Counted from the stretch's first letter, positions 1 to 8,775 are shown. The stretch is 64,000 nt of DNA from Providencia vermicola (GCF_020381325.1 NZ_JAGSPI010000001.1:124001-188000); one strand, 5' to 3'. The notes: generated by a model not told the origin, from the letters alone. Translations and numbers: made by a program.

Positions 1-856
1 CGAGTTCTTCAAACACAGTCGCATAAGCGGCCAGTGCGGTTGGTGCATTAAATACGCCAGCACATCCGCAAGCGGCTTCTTTGCGTGATTGCACATGTGG
101 AGCGGTATCTGTTCCTAGGAAGAAGCGATCACAACCCGATGCAACAGCAGAACGAAGTGCTTCTTGGTGAATGTTACGTTTTAAAATTGGTAAACAGAAC
201 AAGTGCGGTCTTACACCACCGACTAACATATGATTACGGTTAAACATCAGGTGCTGAGGCGTTAGCGTCGCAGCGGTAAATTCGTTGGCATCCAGAACAT
301 ATTGTGCAGCTTCTTTTGTTGTGATGTGTTCGAAAACCACCTTTAAGTTTGGAAATTGGGCACGTAATGGCTGCATGACTTGTTCAATAAACAGTGCTTC
401 TCGGTCAAAAATATCAATATGGTTCGCGGTGACTTCACCGTGAATCAATAGCGGCATACCTGCTTTTTCCATTGCTGCCAGAACAGGATAAATTTTCTTA
501 ATATCAGAAACCCCATGGCTTGAGTTGGTTGTTGCATTAGCAGGATATAATTTGCATGCAGTAAACACCCCTTCTTGAAAGCCACGGATGAGTTCAGCGG
601 AGTCGGTTCCATCGGTAAGATAACAGGTCATCAACGGGGTAAATTGGTGCCCTTGTGGCACAGCCTGAATAATGCGCTCACGATATGCTTTTGCGGCTGC
701 GACAGTAGTGACGGGAGGAACTAAATTTGGCATCACAATTGCGCGGCCAAAAAACTCACTGGTGTAGGGAACGACCGTTTTTAACATATCATCATCGCGA
801 AAATGAACATGCCAATCATCAGGGCGGCGAATCGTTAGGGTAGTTACAGTAGTCAT
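1..856 (-). CDS. pyrC: Dihydroorotase (5' part; 3' end outside window)
   Basis: Reading leftward from an ATG at 856, the protein begins [20 protein letters not shown], the typical start of class II dihydroorotase. The HVHFR metal-binding motif is near residue 17 and an [15 protein letters not shown] segment follows. The enzyme closes carbamoyl aspartate to dihydroorotate in cytoplasmic pyrimidine synthesis, with Zn held by histidines. About 285 codons lie in the window; the E. coli protein has 348 residues, so the last fifth is missing at the window edge, not truncated biologically. A GGAG-type ribosome site precedes the start and sits in a leader that can fold (see next entry). Confidence 0.95.
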   Translation of the reverse strand, partial: MTTVTTLTIRRPDDWHVHFRDDDMLKTVVPYTSEFFGRAIVMPNLVPPVTTVAAAKAYRERIIQAVPQGHQFTPLMTCYLTDGTDSAELIRGFQEGVFTACKLYPANATTNSSHGVSDIKKIYPVLAAMEKAGMPLLIHGEVTANHIDIFDREALFIEQVMQPLRAQFPNLKVVFEHITTKEAAQYVLDANEFTAATLTPQHLMFNRNHMLVGGVRPHLFCLPILKRNIHQEALRSAVASGCDRFFLGTDTAPHVQSRKEAACGCAGVFNAPTALAAYATVFEEL

Positions 857-925
857 TAAACCGGCTCCATAAGGGAAGGTGAGTGATGAGCGAACGCTCA
901 GGCCGGGAAAGAATGATAAAGCGAA
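857..925 (-). promoter_or_regulatory. pyrC promoter and foldable leader
   Basis: On the minus strand a TATCAT -10 element (918-913) is followed by a CCCGG start region (907-903). The CCGGC at 906-902 can pair with GCCGG at 865-861, which overlaps the end of the ribosome-binding segment, and a small GAGCG/CGCTC hairpin is nested between. In E. coli, pyrC expression is set by nucleotide-sensitive selection of the start base within a C/G start region, so that only longer transcripts fold over the ribosome site. The layout here is consistent with the same control; this is inference from arrangement. Confidence 0.55.
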
Positions 926-997
926 AGGAGAAAAATAGCTATGGGAATTGATGATTAAATATTTTTTGAGAAAAATGATAAACGATAAAAAAGCAAA

Positions 998-1027
998 AAG
1001 CCTGCTTAAATTTCTTTAAGCAGGCTT
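998..1027 (-). terminator. Intrinsic terminator of tRNA-Asn copy 1
   Basis: A 13-bp stem (998-1010 with 1015-1027, 4-nt loop) containing AGCCTGC/GCAGGCT is followed on the minus strand by a T-rich run. It lies just beyond the 3' end of the first tRNA-Asn gene. Confidence 0.8.
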
Positions 1028-1037
1028 CTCTAAATAT

Positions 1038-1113
1038 TGGCTCCTCCAGCTGGACTTGAACCAGCGACATACGGATTAACAGTCCGCCGTTCTACCGACT
1101 GAACTATGGAGGA
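1038..1113 (-). tRNA. tRNA-Asn(GUU), copy 1
   Basis: A 76-nt cloverleaf read on the minus strand starts TCCTCCATAGTTCAGTCGGT and ends GGAGGAGCCA. The anticodon loop CTGTTAA gives anticodon GTT, and the CCA end is encoded. It closely matches enterobacterial tRNA-Asn. Two copies identical over all 76 nt are at 7731-7806 and 8060-8135. Confidence 0.97.
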
Positions 1114-1309
1114 ACTCCTTGGTACGCAGAGGATATTAGCTTCCTCTAAAGGGATTGTCAAAGGAGAATATCGAAAAAATGTTCGTTTGCCTGTTATCTG
1201 TGCGAACTGAGGGAAGTTTGATCGAAAATTATGTGGGAGCAATAAATTGAAGGTCAAATCGATAGAAAAAACATCAATTCCATGAAGAGCTTTATGTATT
1301 AAACGTATT

Positions 1310-1345
1310 GATTACAGTGGATAACAACAGGTAACCACTGTAATC
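1310..1345. terminator. Hairpin after the usp gene
   Basis: A perfect 11-bp inverted repeat (GATTACAGTGG at 1310-1320, CCACTGTAATC at 1335-1345) lies 17 nt past the stop of the minus-strand stress-protein gene. The U-tract on the minus strand is poor, so termination is probable, not certain. Confidence 0.5.
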
Positions 1346-1362
1346 ACTTTTAATGATATCGG

Positions 1363-1806
1363 TTAACGCGGGATGACTAAAACGGGTTGAGAAATATCAT
1401 CTAATAAACTGCGAGTAACCGACGTATTCAGCCAGCGGCTAAATGACGAAAGGTGACGGTGGGAGATAATCAGTAAATCACAGTTGTGTTTTTCCATTTG
1501 TTTGGGGATTGTCTCGATAGGTGTTCCTGCGGCAAGCAGCCCCTGTGTTTTAAATCCCATATTCGTTAATGCGGTAGTGACATCTTTTAATTGTTTCTCC
1601 GCTAAGGCTTCTTCTCGCTGAGCCGCTGGGTATTCATCGCGTTCATCGCTATTTTCACTTAGTTTAGTGCGGCTTAGCGCAAAAGTACTATCGACAACGG
1701 TTAAGACAATGACATTATGAATACAGCCTGTCATACGTTGCATGAAATTGAGGGCATTACTGCTGTTTTCGAAGCTATCGACAGCCAACAATACATTATT
1801 AATCAT
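1363..1806 (-). CDS. Universal stress protein (UspA family)
   Basis: The 147-residue single-domain protein starts MINNVLLAVDSFENSSNAL, the usual first strand of the Usp fold with its conserved Asp. It ends with SVTRSLLDDISQPVLVIPR, the typical C-terminal helix and strand. Usp proteins are cytoplasmic dimers, some ATP-binding, induced under stress. The ATP-type G-2x-G-9x-G(S/T) loop is not clear (ISHRHLSSFSRWLNTSVT), so nucleotide binding is doubtful. The start has a clear AGGAG site. It lies 21 bp after the siderophore-interacting gene and is probably the last gene of the exporter operon. Confidence 0.85.
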   Translation of the reverse strand: MINNVLLAVDSFENSSNALNFMQRMTGCIHNVIVLTVVDSTFALSRTKLSENSDERDEYPAAQREEALAEKQLKDVTTALTNMGFKTQGLLAAGTPIETIPKQMEKHNCDLLIISHRHLSSFSRWLNTSVTRSLLDDISQPVLVIPR

Positions 1807-1827
1807 TTTTATCTCCTGATAAGCGAT

Positions 1828-2601
1828 TTACACCGCACCCTTAAAGTTAGATTCCCCTTTTTTCCAATAGCCTTTTGCGAAGAGTGAGGTTTTGGGGATC
1901 CCTCTTTCGTTGATAAAATGATTCTTCAAATAAACAGCAACTTGTTGCTCACAGGCTAACCAAACTTGGCCTGGCTCAGCAGGTAGAGCACATTGAGTAA
2001 TGGCTCGGACTAGAGAACTATTCATCACGCTATCATAATGACGGTCGCGAATTTGCCAGCTATTGACGATTAAGTCAGGGTAATTCAGTGTTTGAATTTC
2101 TGCTTCATCACTGACCTCTGCAAACCAGAAAACAGGCATTGGTTCCGTCAATGATTCAAGAATACGACGCATTGCGGGAAGTGCGGTTTCATCACCTAAC
2201 AAAAGTAACCAACCCGCTTCAGATAGCGGTTTAAACCCTCCAGAACAAGGCCCTGCAAAACCAAGTCTATCACCGATTAATGCATCTTCAGCCCAGCGAG
2301 ATGCGGGGCCATCACCATGCAAAACCATATCAATATCAATGGTTCTGTTGATTTTATTGATCCCGCTAATGGTGTAAGCGCGACCCGCTAAACTCTCTTT
2401 CCAAGGGAAAAACACCTTGACCCAACTTGCGGGTTCGTAAGCTCTTAAATCATCTAGAAATTTATCGACATCATCACCACTCAAGGTAATCCGTCGCATT
2501 TTTTTTGTTAATGACAGTACTGCGCTAACGGTAGCTTCTCGTTTGCGCCTTGTATCTTTTTCTAATATGTCGCCCACAATTTTATTCATTGTATTGTGCA
2601 T
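1828..2601 (-). CDS. Siderophore-interacting protein (FAD-dependent ferric-siderophore reductase family)
   Basis: The 257-residue protein has the ViuB/YqjH-type organisation: an N-terminal FAD-binding barrel with the flavin motif RAYTISG (about residues 73-79), then an NAD(P)H-binding-like domain with LLLLGDETALPAMRRILE (about 132-149) and a late WLACEQQVAV segment. Family members reduce Fe(III)-siderophores in the cytoplasm and release iron. The ATG has a strong AGGAGG site and lies within the end of the preceding outer-membrane factor gene (20-bp overlap), implying translational coupling. No siderophore biosynthesis or receptor gene is nearby, so the substrate is unknown. Confidence 0.85.
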   Translation of the reverse strand: MHNTMNKIVGDILEKDTRRKREATVSAVLSLTKKMRRITLSGDDVDKFLDDLRAYEPASWVKVFFPWKESLAGRAYTISGINKINRTIDIDMVLHGDGPASRWAEDALIGDRLGFAGPCSGGFKPLSEAGWLLLLGDETALPAMRRILESLTEPMPVFWFAEVSDEAEIQTLNYPDLIVNSWQIRDRHYDSVMNSSLVRAITQCALPAEPGQVWLACEQQVAVYLKNHFINERGIPKTSLFAKGYWKKGESNFKGAV

Positions 2602-4027
2602 GAGGATCCTCCTGCTGCATATTTGACGGATAAGTGTGTTCCCAACCCCCGCCTAATGCTCGATATAGATTGACTACAGCAAGGGCGGTTTCTTCTTGAG
2701 ACGTAATTTGTGCCGATTGCAAATCTAACAAGGCGCGCTGGGTGCTTAATACATGCATGAAGTCACTGGCGCCATTAAGATAGCTATCCCGTGCTAATGA
2801 AAAAGCATGCTGATTCGCGGTAACGGCAGAAACTAGATGTATTTGCCTGCGTTGTTGGGCCTGATAGCCTGAAAGTGCATCATCAATTTCATGCCAAGCA
2901 CGCAAAACAGTTTGTTGGTATGCAATCGCCATTTCTTGTTGGCGGTACTCACTTAAAGTCACACGTTGTTTGATTTTTCCACCATCGAAGATGGGTAAAT
3001 ACAGTGAGGGGCCAATGGCGAACGTATGCGTTGACCAGCTTCCCATATCGGATAATGCAAGGGCTTGGTAGCCTGCATTACCTGTTAACGTGATCCGTGG
3101 GTAGTAATCTGCTTTAGCGACGCCAATCTCTGCGGTTGCTTGGTGTAAGCGCTCTGCGGCTTCACGAATATCTGGCCTGCGAAGTGCAAGATCAGACGGA
3201 ACGCCCATCGGAACTGTTTGAGTTAACTGTGGGAGGTTCTTTTTCGTTGATAATTGGGCATTAAACGCCCCTGGCTGCTCGCCCAATAACAAGGTAATGG
3301 CATTTTTTAGGCGATTTTCCTTATCTATTAGCACAGGAAGCAAGGCATTGACTTGGTCGAGTTGTACTTGCGCTTGTTCCACATCAAGTTGATTTCCTGA
3401 GCCATTTTGTAAACGTATCTGGGTGAGTTCCAAGGTTTGTAACGAGGTTGCATAGTTTTCTCTTGCAACTTGAATCTGTTGCTGTGTGGCACGCAGGCGT
3501 AAATAATAGGTGGCAACTTCTGCGGTAACAGAGGTTAACAAGGCTCGTCGATTTTCTTCTGATGCGGCAAAATTAGCACGTGCACTTTCTGATGCACGGC
3601 GTAATTTTCCCCACATATCCAACTCCCAAACCGCACTAAACCCGCCGCGCCAAAGGTTAAAGTCAGACTCGCCTTTTTTCCCTGATGGATCCATACTACC
3701 GACTGATGTTGCACGTTGGCGCTGGTAAGCACCATCAAGGCTCAAATCAGGGGCTAAGTCAGAATCGGCAATGCCTAACAAAGCACGACTTTGTTGCATG
3801 CGTGCTGTCGCTAATTGCAAATCTAAATTGCTTTTTGTTGCGCGTTGTATGAGTTCTGAAAGCTGGGGATCACCAAAAATGCTCCACCATTCGATAGGAA
3901 GGGCGGAGGTGCTTTGGTTAGCACCCCAGTTTTCTGGCAAAGTCGCTTGCGGTGGCACGTAATCGGGGCCAACTGCTTGGCAACCTGTGAGTGCTACGAG
4001 AACCAGTGCAATGACGGTTTTGTTCAT
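2582..4027 (-). CDS. Outer-membrane efflux lipoprotein (NodT/OprM family)
   Basis: The 481-residue protein begins MNKTVIALVLVALTGCQAVG; the LTGC lipobox places lipidated Cys at residue 16. It carries the paired repeats typical of TolC-like channels, with PEWW/SELIQRATKSNLDLQLATARMQQ near the N-terminus and the Leu-Arg-Arg-Pro-Asp motif (LALRRPDIREAAERL) in the middle. It should form the trimeric outer-membrane duct for the EmrAB-like pair upstream. Its start overlaps the preceding gene's stop as TAATG. The dedicated outer-membrane gene means this exporter need not depend on chromosomal TolC. Confidence 0.9.
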   Translation of the reverse strand: MNKTVIALVLVALTGCQAVGPDYVPPQATLPENWGANQSTSALPIEWWSIFGDPQLSELIQRATKSNLDLQLATARMQQSRALLGIADSDLAPDLSLDGAYQRQRATSVGSMDPSGKKGESDFNLWRGGFSAVWELDMWGKLRRASESARANFAASEENRRALLTSVTAEVATYYLRLRATQQQIQVARENYATSLQTLELTQIRLQNGSGNQLDVEQAQVQLDQVNALLPVLIDKENRLKNAITLLLGEQPGAFNAQLSTKKNLPQLTQTVPMGVPSDLALRRPDIREAAERLHQATAEIGVAKADYYPRITLTGNAGYQALALSDMGSWSTHTFAIGPSLYLPIFDGGKIKQRVTLSEYRQQEMAIAYQQTVLRAWHEIDDALSGYQAQQRRQIHLVSAVTANQHAFSLARDSYLNGASDFMHVLSTQRALLDLQSAQITSQEETALAVVNLYRALGGGWEHTYPSNMQQEDPHAQYNE

Positions 4028-5079
4028 TAGTGGCTCCCATCCAATGTGTTGATGCTCACATCGGCTGACATACCTACGCGTAGTGCATTCATTGTCGCCG
4101 CACTCTCTTTGTTAATATCAAAGGTAATTTTTACAGGGATACGTTGCACAATCTTTGTGAAATTACCTGTTGCATTTTCAGGTGCAACAGGGGAAAAGCT
4201 AGCGCCTGAAGCGGGTGAGATACTGTCAACATAGCCTTTTAGGGTTTGGCCAGGGAACGTATCAATGCTGATATCAACGGTTTGCCCCTGAGTAATGTTC
4301 TGCAACTGTGTTTCTTGGTAATTAGCAATAATGTACAGTTTGTCTTGGGGCACAATTGCCATTAACGCATCACCAGGCTTAACAAACTCACCCACTCGCA
4401 GGCTTTTTTTACCCACGACACCCGCAATCGGTGCGGTAATACGGGTATAAGATAAATTGAGTTTAGCCATCTCTTTCTTCGCTTGCGCCAATGTCAATTC
4501 AGCGTCACTATCCGATTGCTTAGCTTGTAAAACTTGCAACATATTCTTAGCCGCTTTTAAAGACGCTTCGGCCTGTGCAACGCTGGCAGTCATCGTTTGT
4601 ACGCGGGTAGTTGCTTGTTGTGCCGCTTGTTGTGAACCTGCACCAGTCGTCGCCATTTTGTGATAGCGCGTTTTTTCTTGGTGAGCAAATTGCAGCTCAG
4701 CTTGTGCGGATTGTAATTGAGCTTGAGCAGCAGAAATCAGCGCATACTGGCGTGCTAAATTCGCTTTTGCATCATCTTGGCGTGCACGCGCTGAGTTTTC
4801 TTGCGCTATCGCTTGGGAAAGTGCGACAGTGAATTCCCGTGGGTCAATTTCCGCTAATAATTCGCCTTCTTTAACCCATTGATTGTCTTGAACTAGGACT
4901 TGGGTAATGACACCTGAAATTTGGGGTGAAATACGCGAAATATCGGCACGAATATAAGCATCATTGGTATTTTGCATTGTTTTTTTAATGGCGAATTTAT
5001 TAATTAATAGCCCGCCTACGACAACTAAAATACCTGCGATTGCAAGGGCAACACCTTTATTAATTTTAATTTTACTCAT
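4027..5079 (-). CDS. HlyD/EmrA-family membrane fusion protein
   Basis: The 350-residue protein has one N-terminal membrane anchor (about residues 9-27), a biotinyl-lipoyl half motif (ISGVITQVLVQDNQWVKEGE), a long Gln/Ala-rich coiled-coil hairpin (about 80-190), the second lipoyl half (ITAPIAGVVGKKSLRVGEFV) and a beta-barrel domain. This is the periplasmic adaptor between the inner-membrane transporter and the outer-membrane channel. An AGGA site lies 8 nt before the ATG. It is 23 bp downstream of the transporter gene, and its stop overlaps the next start by one base. Confidence 0.9.
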   Translation of the reverse strand: MSKIKINKGVALAIAGILVVVGGLLINKFAIKKTMQNTNDAYIRADISRISPQISGVITQVLVQDNQWVKEGELLAEIDPREFTVALSQAIAQENSARARQDDAKANLARQYALISAAQAQLQSAQAELQFAHQEKTRYHKMATTGAGSQQAAQQATTRVQTMTASVAQAEASLKAAKNMLQVLQAKQSDSDAELTLAQAKKEMAKLNLSYTRITAPIAGVVGKKSLRVGEFVKPGDALMAIVPQDKLYIIANYQETQLQNITQGQTVDISIDTFPGQTLKGYVDSISPASGASFSPVAPENATGNFTKIVQRIPVKITFDINKESAATMNALRVGMSADVSINTLDGSH

Positions 5080-5102
5080 TGTTAATTCCTGATAATCAAT
5101 AA

Positions 5103-6641
5103 CTAAGCCGCGGCCACAGACCGTGGCGGATAAATTCGAGTTGGCATCACAACGATCAGCCCTGTTAACAACAGCGCTAAGCCTGAAACCAACATATAAA
5201 GATCAGCACTAGCCAGCACATATCCCTGGCTAGAGGCAAGCTGGGTCAGCTCTCCAATAGACTCAGAGGTTGTGCGATATGCTGTTCCGTAGCCATCGGC
5301 AATTACGCCTGAATGAAAATCCCCCCGCTGGCGGCTTAACAGGGCAATAACACCACCTGCAGCTGTTGCTGCAAAGCCTTTGACTGCGTTAAACCACGCA
5401 GCGGCAAAAGGGCCATCGGTCGGTAAAAGTCCCCCAGTTGCCATCATCAGCAATGGAATAACGGCCATGGGTTGAGCAATTGCTTGCAGTAGAGAAATAG
5501 TTTTAAAATTATTTCCATGCCAATCAGGGGTCAGTTGTGATGCAAGCACACATGCCGCTGCCATTAATAACAGGCTGATCGCCAATACCCAGCGGCAGTC
5601 CACTTTTGGGGTATTACAAATGATCGCAACGATAGGCAACGTAATTAGTTGGGGGAGTGATACCCACAGCATCATGTCTGAGGTCTGTTCGAGCCGATAT
5701 CCTTGGATTGCGGATAAATAACCAGAGGTAATATTGACTAGTGAAACCATAATCAATAGAACCCCACCCAACGTAATTAATGAAAATGAAAGATTTCGTT
5801 TGCCGAGCAGTTGCAAATTAAAAAATGGCAATGGGTGATACCATTCATTAATAAGAAACAGTGCAAGTAGCCCCAATCCACCAATTAATAAGACATAAAT
5901 GAGTGAGGAATTAAGCCAATCTAAACGTTCTCCTTGGGATATTCCTACGGTTAGCATGGCTAAGGCGCTTCCCCCAAGGATTAAACCACGCCAATTAAAT
6001 TGTTTAAGGCGTTCTAAGCGAAGAGGGTCTTGTGGTAAACCATAGCCAATGCAAATGGTTGCAATGGCCATTAAGGGTAAATTCCAATAAAAATAACCAC
6101 TCCATCCCCAGTGAAATGCAAATGCGGCGGCGGTTGCACCAAAGGTGGCACTCCACGCGGAAACCCACCCATAAGCACCTAACCCTAACACCTTAATTAG
6201 AGGGGGCATAAAGCGCAGTACAACGGTCATTAACATCGGTGGTAAAGCACCACCCGCGAAGCCTTGCAAGCTGCGAATGGTTAACAACCATGTGTAGTGA
6301 TCCCCTAACCAAGGTGTAATTAATCCGCCCAATAGATAAATTGAGCACATCACTAAGGCTACACGGCGTAATGAAAAAGTGGGCCAAAAGCAGGGTGTAA
6401 AACCCGAACCAATAACAAAACCTGTGACATAGCAGGTGATTAACCAACTTCCTGTATCTATATTTAGAGCCATTGCGCCTTGGATGTCGCCAAGGGCGAA
6501 TTTACTGGCGTTTTCTCCCACGCCACTCGCCATGACCGCTAAAAAAACACCAAATAGCCCCATCCATGTGCGGCCACTGATCTCGCCTGCACTGGCTATC
6601 CATTTGTTTTTTTGAGGTTGCGTAATAGACGCATCAACCAT
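5103..6641 (-). CDS. EmrB/DHA2-family MFS exporter
   Basis: The protein is a multi-span hydrophobic permease with about 14 membrane segments, typical of DHA2 drug/proton antiporters. The ATG at 6641 (MVDASITQPQKNKW) is chosen because an AGGAG lies 8 nt upstream, giving 512 residues, the usual EmrB length; an in-frame ATG at 6677 lacks such a site. A GGALPPMLMTVVLRF-like segment corresponds to the conserved GxxxGP-type motif C region. It heads an operon with adaptor, outer-membrane, siderophore-interacting and Usp genes. Substrates cannot be told from sequence. Confidence 0.88.
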   Translation of the reverse strand: MVDASITQPQKNKWIASAGEISGRTWMGLFGVFLAVMASGVGENASKFALGDIQGAMALNIDTGSWLITCYVTGFVIGSGFTPCFWPTFSLRRVALVMCSIYLLGGLITPWLGDHYTWLLTIRSLQGFAGGALPPMLMTVVLRFMPPLIKVLGLGAYGWVSAWSATFGATAAAFAFHWGWSGYFYWNLPLMAIATICIGYGLPQDPLRLERLKQFNWRGLILGGSALAMLTVGISQGERLDWLNSSLIYVLLIGGLGLLALFLINEWYHPLPFFNLQLLGKRNLSFSLITLGGVLLIMVSLVNITSGYLSAIQGYRLEQTSDMMLWVSLPQLITLPIVAIICNTPKVDCRWVLAISLLLMAAACVLASQLTPDWHGNNFKTISLLQAIAQPMAVIPLLMMATGGLLPTDGPFAAAWFNAVKGFAATAAGGVIALLSRQRGDFHSGVIADGYGTAYRTTSESIGELTQLASSQGYVLASADLYMLVSGLALLLTGLIVVMPTRIYPPRSVAAA

Positions 6642-6737
6642 TTCAAACTCCTGCTGTTTCAATAATTGTTCTATCAATTTCAGCAGTAGTATCTAAATTT
6701 TACTTGATTGTTTAAAATGAAATGATGTAATTAATTT

Positions 6738-6754
6738 ATTGCAAAAAATGCAAT
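6738..6754. promoter_or_regulatory. Inverted repeat in divergent lysR/exporter promoter region
   Basis: ATTGCA at 6738-6743 and TGCAAT at 6749-6754 form a perfect inverted repeat with a 5-bp spacer and the T-N11-A pattern of LysR sites. It lies 18 bp before the LysR-type gene and 96 bp before the exporter start, as expected for an operator used by the adjacent regulator. Confidence 0.5.
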
Positions 6755-6772
6755 CCGTGGGACGGGGAAAAT

Positions 6773-7675
6773 ATGCCACAGAAAATAGATTTTAATTTAA
6801 TTTATGCGCTGAATTTATTACTGGAGGAAGGAAGTGTGAGCGGTGCTGCCGAAAAAATGAATTTAAGTGCACCTGCGATGAGCCGCATTTTAGGCCGTAT
6901 TCGTGAACAATTTAATGATCCTATTCTCGTGCGGGCAGGGCGAAAATTGGTTCCGACACCCAGAGCATTAGAGTTAAAACAACAATTGGCAGAAATTATA
7001 GCTCAAGCTCAAGCTCTTATTGAACCTGATGAGTTGTTTCATCCCGAATCCCTTGAAAGAACATTTGTCATACGTGCGAATGATATTTTTATTGGGGCAC
7101 TAGGTGGGGGGTTATTAGAAACATTACGTAAGTTGGCACCACGAAGTAGTTTAACCTTTATCGCAGAAAGTGATACAGATGATGACTCCTTGCGTAGTGG
7201 CAAAGTGGATTTGGTTATTGGTTCATCACGGGATTGGCACCCTGAAATTAAAGCTCAGAGCTTATTTACGAGCACGTTTCAAGCGCTAGTGCGTCCTGGG
7301 CACCCAATTCTTGGTAACGTAACACCTGAAACGTTAACGCATTATCCGCATATTAGTGTTTCACGAAGGGGACGGACTTTAGGGCCAATTGATGATGCAT
7401 TGCGTGATTTGAAATTGCAACGCAAGGTGGCATTGACGTTACCCAGTTTTCATTCCGCTATGATGCTAACAATGAAGTCTGATTATATTTTGCCGTTACC
7501 ACGCCATGTATTACAAGGGGTGAAAAGCATCAATTTGCCACTTGTTGAGATAGAACTACCTATTGAGCTGGAGTCCATATTTATTGTGCAAGCATGGCAC
7601 CCTCGTCTGGATAGGGACCCCGCGCACCAATGGCTACGTCAAACGATTAAGCAATTTTTTCTAGAAAAAGAATGA
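6773..7675 (+). CDS. LysR-type transcriptional regulator
   Basis: The 300-residue protein has the N-terminal winged helix-turn-helix (residues about 5-65: FNLIYALNLLLEEGSVSGAA, then NLSAPAMSRILGRIREQFND) followed by a periplasmic-binding-protein-like effector domain. It is transcribed divergently from the exporter operon, the usual arrangement for a local activator/repressor. The effector is unknown. A terminator shared with the tRNA unit follows 23 bp after the stop. Confidence 0.9.
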   Translation: MPQKIDFNLIYALNLLLEEGSVSGAAEKMNLSAPAMSRILGRIREQFNDPILVRAGRKLVPTPRALELKQQLAEIIAQAQALIEPDELFHPESLERTFVIRANDIFIGALGGGLLETLRKLAPRSSLTFIAESDTDDDSLRSGKVDLVIGSSRDWHPEIKAQSLFTSTFQALVRPGHPILGNVTPETLTHYPHISVSRRGRTLGPIDDALRDLKLQRKVALTLPSFHSAMMLTMKSDYILPLPRHVLQGVKSINLPLVEIELPIELESIFIVQAWHPRLDRDPAHQWLRQTIKQFFLEKE

Positions 7676-7698
7676 TGGGTTAGTTAATGTTAGATAGC

Positions 7699-7728
7699 AA
7701 AAAGCCCGCATTAAGCGGGCTTTTTAAA
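7699..7728. terminator. Bidirectional terminator between lysR and tRNA-Asn copy 2
   Basis: The stem AAAAAGCCCGC/GCGGGCTTTTT (7699-7709 with 7715-7725) has a T-run on both strands. It can end lysR transcription from the left and tRNA transcription from the right. Confidence 0.85.
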
Positions 7729-7730
7729 TT

Positions 7731-7806
7731 TGGCTCCTCCAGCTGGACTTGAACCAGCGACATACGGATTAACAGTCCGCCGTTCTACCGACTGAACTAT
7801 GGAGGA
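7731..7806 (-). tRNA. tRNA-Asn(GUU), copy 2
   Basis: Identical over 76 nt to the copies at 1038-1113 and 8060-8135, with anticodon GTT and encoded CCA. Its own terminator follows on the minus strand. Confidence 0.97.
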
Positions 7807-8027
7807 ATTGCTTTGTTCCTGAGAACGAGGCGCATATTACCCATCCTGTTTCCCGTTGTAAAGCATAAAAATTAAAAAAATCGTCAAGTGGGTGTTAAAT
7901 AGACAAACTGGTGATTATCTGTACCTAAATACCTGATTTTAACTAAATGCGGGGGATAGACAGCTATAATGAGATTTAGGAATAAAAAAAGAGATTTATG
8001 CGTTAAATAGGGAGAATGTAAGATAGC

Positions 8028-8054
8028 AAAAAGCCCGCACTAAGCGGGCTTTTT
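8028..8054. terminator. Bidirectional terminator of tRNA-Asn copy 3
   Basis: The stem AAAAAGCCCGC (8028-8038) pairs with GCGGGCTTTTT (8044-8054), nearly identical to the one at 7699-7725. Confidence 0.85.
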
Positions 8055-8059
8055 AAATT

Positions 8060-8135
8060 TGGCTCCTCCAGCTGGACTTGAACCAGCGACATACGGATTA
8101 ACAGTCCGCCGTTCTACCGACTGAACTATGGAGGA
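8060..8135 (-). tRNA. tRNA-Asn(GUU), copy 3
   Basis: The third identical 76-nt tRNA-Asn gene on the minus strand, with anticodon GTT and encoded CCA. Confidence 0.97.
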
Positions 8136-8271
8136 ATTGCTTTGTTCCTAAGAACGAGGCGAATATTAACGATATCACCTCGGACTGTCAACGATAAAAA
8201 TTGAAAAAAAACTCAACTGCTCAATCACTGCTCAATGTGGCTGAATTTCATGCTAGCCAATTGATATTGCA

Positions 8272-8775
8272 TTAATTTTGTGCGGCCAGTTTACCTTGTA
8301 CTGGTGTAGAAACTTCGGGGTAAACTACATGATAAATATCGTAAAACGAGATCATGCCTTTTAATGCAATTAGACGGGTGATTTCTTGTTTAATTGTTTG
8401 GTTGACTTCATTGGAATCAAGGACTTTACGAATTGCGTTTTCAGAAACAGGTTCAGTCACGAACCATTCGCCATTATAACAAACACGTAAATCTAACACG
8501 CCAATGTCTTCGAAATGATAGACTGGCTTAATATCAAAAAGTAATACGCTAGCTAAAATAATAAATAACAGAGTAATACCCAACGTCCAATATGGGCCAA
8601 AATACGGCGCATACCAAAGAATAACGGCTAACGGAATATAAGCTGCAATCATACCAATACATAAGTAAGGGTGGTTTGCGAGGAACTGGCTATTGAAATA
8701 CGGTTTGCCATCACGATTTTCACGTTTATTGATGGTATCTAAATCTTCGACAAGTATTTGTTTGATAATATCCAT
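8272..8775 (-). CDS. ylaC: YlaC family inner-membrane protein
   Basis: The 167-residue protein shares its layout with E. coli YlaC (156 residues): an N-terminal cytoplasmic segment with LNTREKRD-like TINKRENRDGKPYF, two adjacent membrane segments (about residues 38-57 and 61-81), then the highly conserved ED-GVLDLRVCYNGEW motif (about 91-104) and a LKGMISFYDIY tail. The function of the family is not established. It is a single gene between tRNA-Asn and the cold-shock gene, and a weak GAGAG lies before the ATG. Confidence 0.85.
   Translation of the reverse strand: MDIIKQILVEDLDTINKRENRDGKPYFNSQFLANHPYLCIGMIAAYIPLAVILWYAPYFGPYWTLGITLLFIILASVLLFDIKPVYHFEDIGVLDLRVCYNGEWFVTEPVSENAIRKVLDSNEVNQTIKQEITRLIALKGMISFYDIYHVVYPEVSTPVQGKLAAQN

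Larger units (their letters stand above)
7692..7839 (+). repeat. Direct duplication unit 1 containing tRNA-Asn copy 2
   Basis: This 148-bp segment (terminator, tRNA-Asn and upstream flank) recurs at 8021-8168 with about three differences (at 7711, 7821 and 7833). The 329-bp offset shows a recent tandem duplication or gene conversion of a tRNA unit. Confidence 0.85.
8021..8168 (+). repeat. Direct duplication unit 2 containing tRNA-Asn copy 3
   Basis: Second copy of the 148-bp unit described at 7692-7839. The roughly 180 bp between the two units contain no recognisable gene. Confidence 0.85.
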
